DNA of 47,137 bases, taken from an uncultured Pseudomonadales bacterium (GTDB lineage: Bacteria > Pseudomonadota > Gammaproteobacteria > Pseudomonadales > Cellvibrionaceae). The DNA is taken from the NCBI GenBank assembly GCA_947494095.1, contig CANLTI010000040.1, forward strand, positions 1-47,137. The letters run 5' to 3'. Position 1 is the stretch's first letter; every line of letters begins with the position of its first letter. Positions 44,364 to 47,137 of this stretch are shown here, piece by piece. The notes under the pieces are model-generated. The model saw nothing but the letters and a program-made list of their open reading frames with translations, was not told the origin of the DNA and ran no database searches. A program made the position numbers and the translations under genes.

Positions 44364-44974
44364 TTTTTCACCGGGACACTAAAAGAGGTGGTTCCGTCAT
44401 ATCCCATAGAAAACTCAACACCCCCATTAGCTTTAATATTACCAATATCAATCAATCCAAATTTTGATTTTGAAAAAATAGCTTCTTTGCGCAACAAACC
44501 AAAATACTGAGGCACATCATAAGCATTTAAACCTTCACCCGACATTTCGATTAATTTACCACCATAAGAAAACGTAAAATGAGAGATTGATAAGTTTTTT
44601 GAAGAATTAACCGCCATAGCCTTCATCGCGGTATGAAAGCTAAAATCTTCACCTAAAGTCTGACCTTGAATCAAATTGAATAACCGCTCGCGTGATTTTA
44701 TTTTTTTTTCTAAAAGCGCAATAGACATTTCAATATCTTGACGAGAGTTAGGTGTTTTTATTGTTTTAGTTTTATCCAACTCTACCCCTAATGCATCAAG
44801 CACTAGGTTTTTTTCTTCTAGCTCTTTTTCTAACTGACTCACTTCATAAACTTTTACATAATGCACAAGTAATAAAATAAAAAAAACACCGGCAAAAATA
44901 GCCGATAGATACTTTGCACTAAACCAATCTTTTTGCGGCTTAAGCTCGGGTAAATATAAATTAACCTGCTGCAC
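44360..44974 (-). CDS. PilN-like MSHA biogenesis protein (MshI2)
   Basis: 204 residues: the short cytoplasmic QVNLYLPELKPQ motif at the N-terminus (the PilN signature that binds the PilM/MshI protein), one span (about 24-42), a coiled coil (about 45-100) and a periplasmic domain. In Shewanella-type clusters it is often called MshI2. GTG start overlaps mshI by 14 bases. Confidence 0.75.
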   Translation of the reverse strand: MQQVNLYLPELKPQKDWFSAKYLSAIFAGVFFILLLVHYVKVYEVSQLEKELEEKNLVLDALGVELDKTKTIKTPNSRQDIEMSIALLEKKIKSRERLFNLIQGQTLGEDFSFHTAMKAMAVNSSKNLSISHFTFSYGGKLIEMSGEGLNAYDVPQYFGLLRKEAIFSKSKFGLIDIGNIKANGGVEFSMGYDGTTSFSVPVKK

Positions 44975-45899
44975 TGACGGCCCCTACACGTAATGACCCA
45001 CCAATAGCACCTAAACACTTCTGAAACTCCAGCGCATCCCCATCATCAGGCACACCAAAAATAGCGCCAATATCTAAATATTGAATGGACGACACCAAAC
45101 TCACTCTAAGTGCATCACTAATTTTATCTTCGGCCACGCCATCGCCACAAATATAAACCACGCCAGGGGCTGCCTGACCCATTTGCCGTTCGTAATAATC
45201 CAGAGAGCGCTGTAATTCTAACGCCAATATATCCTCGGGTAACGATTCTAATAAGCCCGCTTGATAATCCAAGTCAAATTGCCTTGATAAATATAAGTTT
45301 CCTTTTTTGAACAGACTTACGCTACCTCGCCCCTGCCTTAACCGAGCTATCGCAACACCACGACCTTCAAAGCCTGGATCAATCAAGCTCGTGGCGAGGT
45401 TACGCATAACCAACTCGTTAATATCAATACTTTTTAAATTCAAGTCGACGGCTTTAATAAGCTCTATAATATTGCGCAAACGTGATAACTCTGAAACAAC
45501 GACATAGATCATTTTTTTGCGTGAGTGCGCGCCATCTTCTGGCAGATAGAAGTATTCAATACCGGCATCATCTAAAGGTGTTGCAATCAAATCTTTGATC
45601 TTCCAACGCAAAGCACTCCGAACTTCTTCCTCTGGCACATCCGGCGCATCCACCAATAGCAATTGATATTGCCCTTGTGGTAACACCACGTTACAGGGGA
45701 GCTTTTGCAGATGATTCGCTTTAACATAGTCGCCCAGCATTTTAATATTAGACGACTCTAAGTTTGCTGGAAGAAAGTCGACATGCTTGAGCAAATTGCC
45801 ATAGTCCACTGTTTGACGGTGCGCAATAGCAATGCCGTCTTCCCTAAACTCAAGCCCTATCGTCTGATCCGACTGACTATTTTTTCGCCATTTAATCAC
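44961..45899 (-). CDS. mshI: MSHA biogenesis protein MshI (PilM-like, actin fold)
   Basis: About 312 residues of a cytoplasmic actin-like ATP-binding protein without membrane spans. It reads IGLEFREDGIAIAHRQ near the start, LVDAPDVPEEEVRSALRWKI in the middle and VVYICGDGVAEDKI late, which are family landmarks. It anchors PilN-like MshI2. The start is uncertain: GTG 45899 with CAGG upstream is used here; GTG 45947 would add 16 residues but has no ribosome site. First gene of the MSHA operon; the 221-base gap to trmL must hold divergent promoters. Confidence 0.78.
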   Translation of the reverse strand: MIKWRKNSQSDQTIGLEFREDGIAIAHRQTVDYGNLLKHVDFLPANLESSNIKMLGDYVKANHLQKLPCNVVLPQGQYQLLLVDAPDVPEEEVRSALRWKIKDLIATPLDDAGIEYFYLPEDGAHSRKKMIYVVVSELSRLRNIIELIKAVDLNLKSIDINELVMRNLATSLIDPGFEGRGVAIARLRQGRGSVSLFKKGNLYLSRQFDLDYQAGLLESLPEDILALELQRSLDYYERQMGQAAPGVVYICGDGVAEDKISDALRVSLVSSIQYLDIGAIFGVPDDGDALEFQKCLGAIGGSLRVGAVSAAG

Positions 45900-46120
45900 G
45901 TTAGCAACCTGATTTAGCCCTTTGTTAGCATTTCCCCTATACGCCACCGAAAGTAGCGCATAAAATTCACTGTTATTCTGAACGCCCTTTTTATAGACAA
46001 ATCGTTAAGCAAATGCGGTACGTTAAACTGAGTATAGACGCTCTATAAAAATTGTCTGACATTCATTGTTACCAACAATACACGCACCACTCGCAACCTC
46101 TTAAACTCTGGCAGTCTCTT

Positions 46121-46585
46121 ATGTTAAATATTGTTTTATTTGAACCTGAAATCCCGCCCAACACGGGCAACATTATTCGCTTATGCGCCAACATGGGCTT
46201 TCAACTTCACTTAATTGAGCCTTTCGGCTTTGAATTAGATGACAAGCGCCTACGCCGTGCAGGGCTCGATTACGCCGAGTGGCAAAATGTTAAGCAGTAC
46301 GCCAACTGGCAAGCCTTTATTGAGGCCAACACTCAGGCACGATTATTTGCTATTAGCACCAAGGGTACGCATTGGTTTAGCGAGCAAACGTTTGAGGAGG
46401 GTGATTTTTTACTAATGGGCCCCGAAACACGCGGGCTTCCCGAGGCAATCAGAACGGCGCCGCAAGTGCATGGCGTATTGCGCATCCCGATGCGACCCGA
46501 AAGCCGCAGCATGAATCTCTCTAATGCCACCTCTGTCATTGCGTACGAGGCATGGCGACAAATGGGCTTTAAGGGCGCCGTTTAG
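46121..46585 (+). CDS. trmL: tRNA (cytidine/uridine-34-2'-O)-methyltransferase TrmL
   Basis: 154-residue SPOUT methyltransferase modifying the wobble base of leucine tRNAs with S-adenosylmethionine. Motifs [18 protein letters not shown] (motif 1), [11 protein letters not shown] (motif 2) and [19 protein letters not shown] (motif 3, knot) are complete and the length equals the E. coli protein. The frame is open upstream to 46052, but [14 protein letters not shown] is the universal family start. No strong ribosome site. It converges on the bolA-family gene 18 bases away. Confidence 0.95.
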   Translation: MLNIVLFEPEIPPNTGNIIRLCANMGFQLHLIEPFGFELDDKRLRRAGLDYAEWQNVKQYANWQAFIEANTQARLFAISTKGTHWFSEQTFEEGDFLLMGPETRGLPEAIRTAPQVHGVLRIPMRPESRSMNLSNATSVIAYEAWRQMGFKGAV

Positions 46586-46603
46586 ACGGTCTCATTTAAA
46601 CGC

Positions 46604-46933
46604 TTATTTTTTAGCCCCTAAGCATGGCGGGGAGACTGGCGCTTTTTGCTGCCCAGCCCATTCGCTCGGCGTATATAAATGCAGCGCCAATGCATGCACA
46701 CCGGCGCCTTGCCCACTACCTTTTAGCTCTTGCGTTAAAACTTGGTATACCATTTGATGGCGAGCCACCGCTCGCTTGCCATCAAAATGGCGGCTTGCTG
46801 CGATGACTTTAAAGTGACTTTCTGAGCCCGCAGGGACATTGTGATTAGCACTTTCATTAATAACTTCAAGGTGGTCTGGGGCGAGCGCTTCTTTTAATTT
46901 GAGTACTATCGTCTTCTGTATAGGGTTTTGCAT
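46604..46933 (-). CDS. bolA: BolA-family protein
   Basis: 109 residues. The BolA fold is clear: IVLKLKEALAPDHLEVINES, SESHFKVIAASRHFDGKRAV, ARHQMVYQVLTQEL and VHALALHLYTPSEW. The conserved His residues (ESHF, VHAL) that with a monothiol glutaredoxin hold a [2Fe-2S] cluster are present. BolA proteins act in iron signalling, shape and biofilm control. The last ~13 residues (KAPVSPPCLGAKK) go beyond the family core. Whether this is BolA itself or the IbaG paralog is not decided, but the VARH helix favours BolA. Confidence 0.9.
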   Translation of the reverse strand: MQNPIQKTIVLKLKEALAPDHLEVINESANHNVPAGSESHFKVIAASRHFDGKRAVARHQMVYQVLTQELKGSGQGAGVHALALHLYTPSEWAGQQKAPVSPPCLGAKK

Positions 46934-47137
46934 ACGTCTGCCTTTGTATCGGTTATCCGCCCATTATCACGGTTTTATCTCTGTGCAGCATAATACCGCA
47001 AGCCTCACAGACCGATCTAGCCCCAAGCCCTTGAAAATAAAACCATTCTTGCTGCTATTTAGGCTCTTCTCCGCTTTAATGAGGTGACTTAGAGGGCGGA
47101 ATAGAACATGGATTGCTCATCAGGCATCGAGGACTGC

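Noticed and set aside
46590..46625. TTAGGGGCTAAAAAATAA-like sequence at the bolA 3' end resembling a family-1 repeat end
   Set aside because: Only about nine bases match before the GAGG block is lost, and no partner end or internal sequence follows.
47108..47137. ATG with an upstream GAGGGCGG at the very end of the window
   Set aside because: Only ten codons are visible, and the minus strand there also reads as a plausible protein C-terminus (MPDEQSMFYSAL then TAA); the evidence does not choose between them.
1..47137. Search for tRNA, rRNA, riboswitch and CRISPR features
   Set aside because: Reading the intergenic gaps by eye I found no cloverleaf with a TTCGA loop, no rRNA-like segment, no regularly spaced direct repeats and no riboswitch core; a covariance-model scan could still find small RNAs.

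Overview
The window looks like chromosome from a polarly flagellated marine-type gammaproteobacterium. The order flhA-flhF-fleN-fliA-cheY-cheZ-cheA-cheB-motC-motD-parC-parP-cheW-DUF2802 is the layout of Pseudomonas, Saccharophagus and Cellvibrio relatives. A MSHA-pilus assembly block, an adjacent argD-argF pair and AT-leaning codon choice suggest a Cellvibrionales-like lineage; this placement is inference and the genus is not determined.

Layout. 1-269: edge of an IS66-type insertion sequence with a partial tnpA. 456-3746 (+): arginine biosynthesis genes argD and argF, then an orphan FbpC-like ABC ATPase. 3971-5995 (-): a PAS-GGDEF-EAL cyclic-di-GMP protein. 6494-8488: a divergent quinone oxidoreductase/LysR pair. 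8507-11410: an accessory patch holding a decapitated gene, an IS3-like remnant, a well-formed integron attC site, two overlapping membrane-protein genes that look like a pore-forming toxin and its immunity protein, a DUF1330 gene broken by one TGA codon, and two tandem copies of a structured noncoding repeat. 11645-20945: housekeeping and regulation (tcdA, ubiH, malic enzyme, a transmembrane Ser/Thr kinase, a DUF1631 protein). 21222-38019 (-): the flagellar/chemotaxis supercluster. 38325-45899 (-): MSHA assembly genes mshI, a pilN-like gene, mshJ, K, L, E, G. 46121-46933: trmL and a bolA-family gene.

How the genes work together. FlhF and FleN set the place and number of polar flagella. FliA drives late flagellar and chemotaxis genes. 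CheA, W, Y, Z and B process signals, MotC/MotD form a stator, and ParC/ParP probably hold the chemosensory array at the cell pole. The MSHA block makes the inner-membrane platform, the ATPase and the secretin of a type IV pilus. MshE has a recognisable c-di-GMP-binding N-terminus, which links it functionally to enzymes such as the GGDEF-EAL protein. mshM, mshN and all pilin genes are absent from their usual places.

Two families of short inverted-terminal-repeat elements (MITE-like) are scattered through intergenic gaps. Family 1 lies at 3760, 25168, 38144 and a fragment at 41451. Family 2 lies at 22188, 24960 and 32144. Five of the six full copies sit in or beside the motility supercluster, and four of these split it into blocks. 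The most novel candidates are the toxin/immunity-like integron cassette, the tandem hairpin repeats at 11092-11410, the repeated acidic motif in the CheA linker, and the shared hairpin module found in both MITE families.
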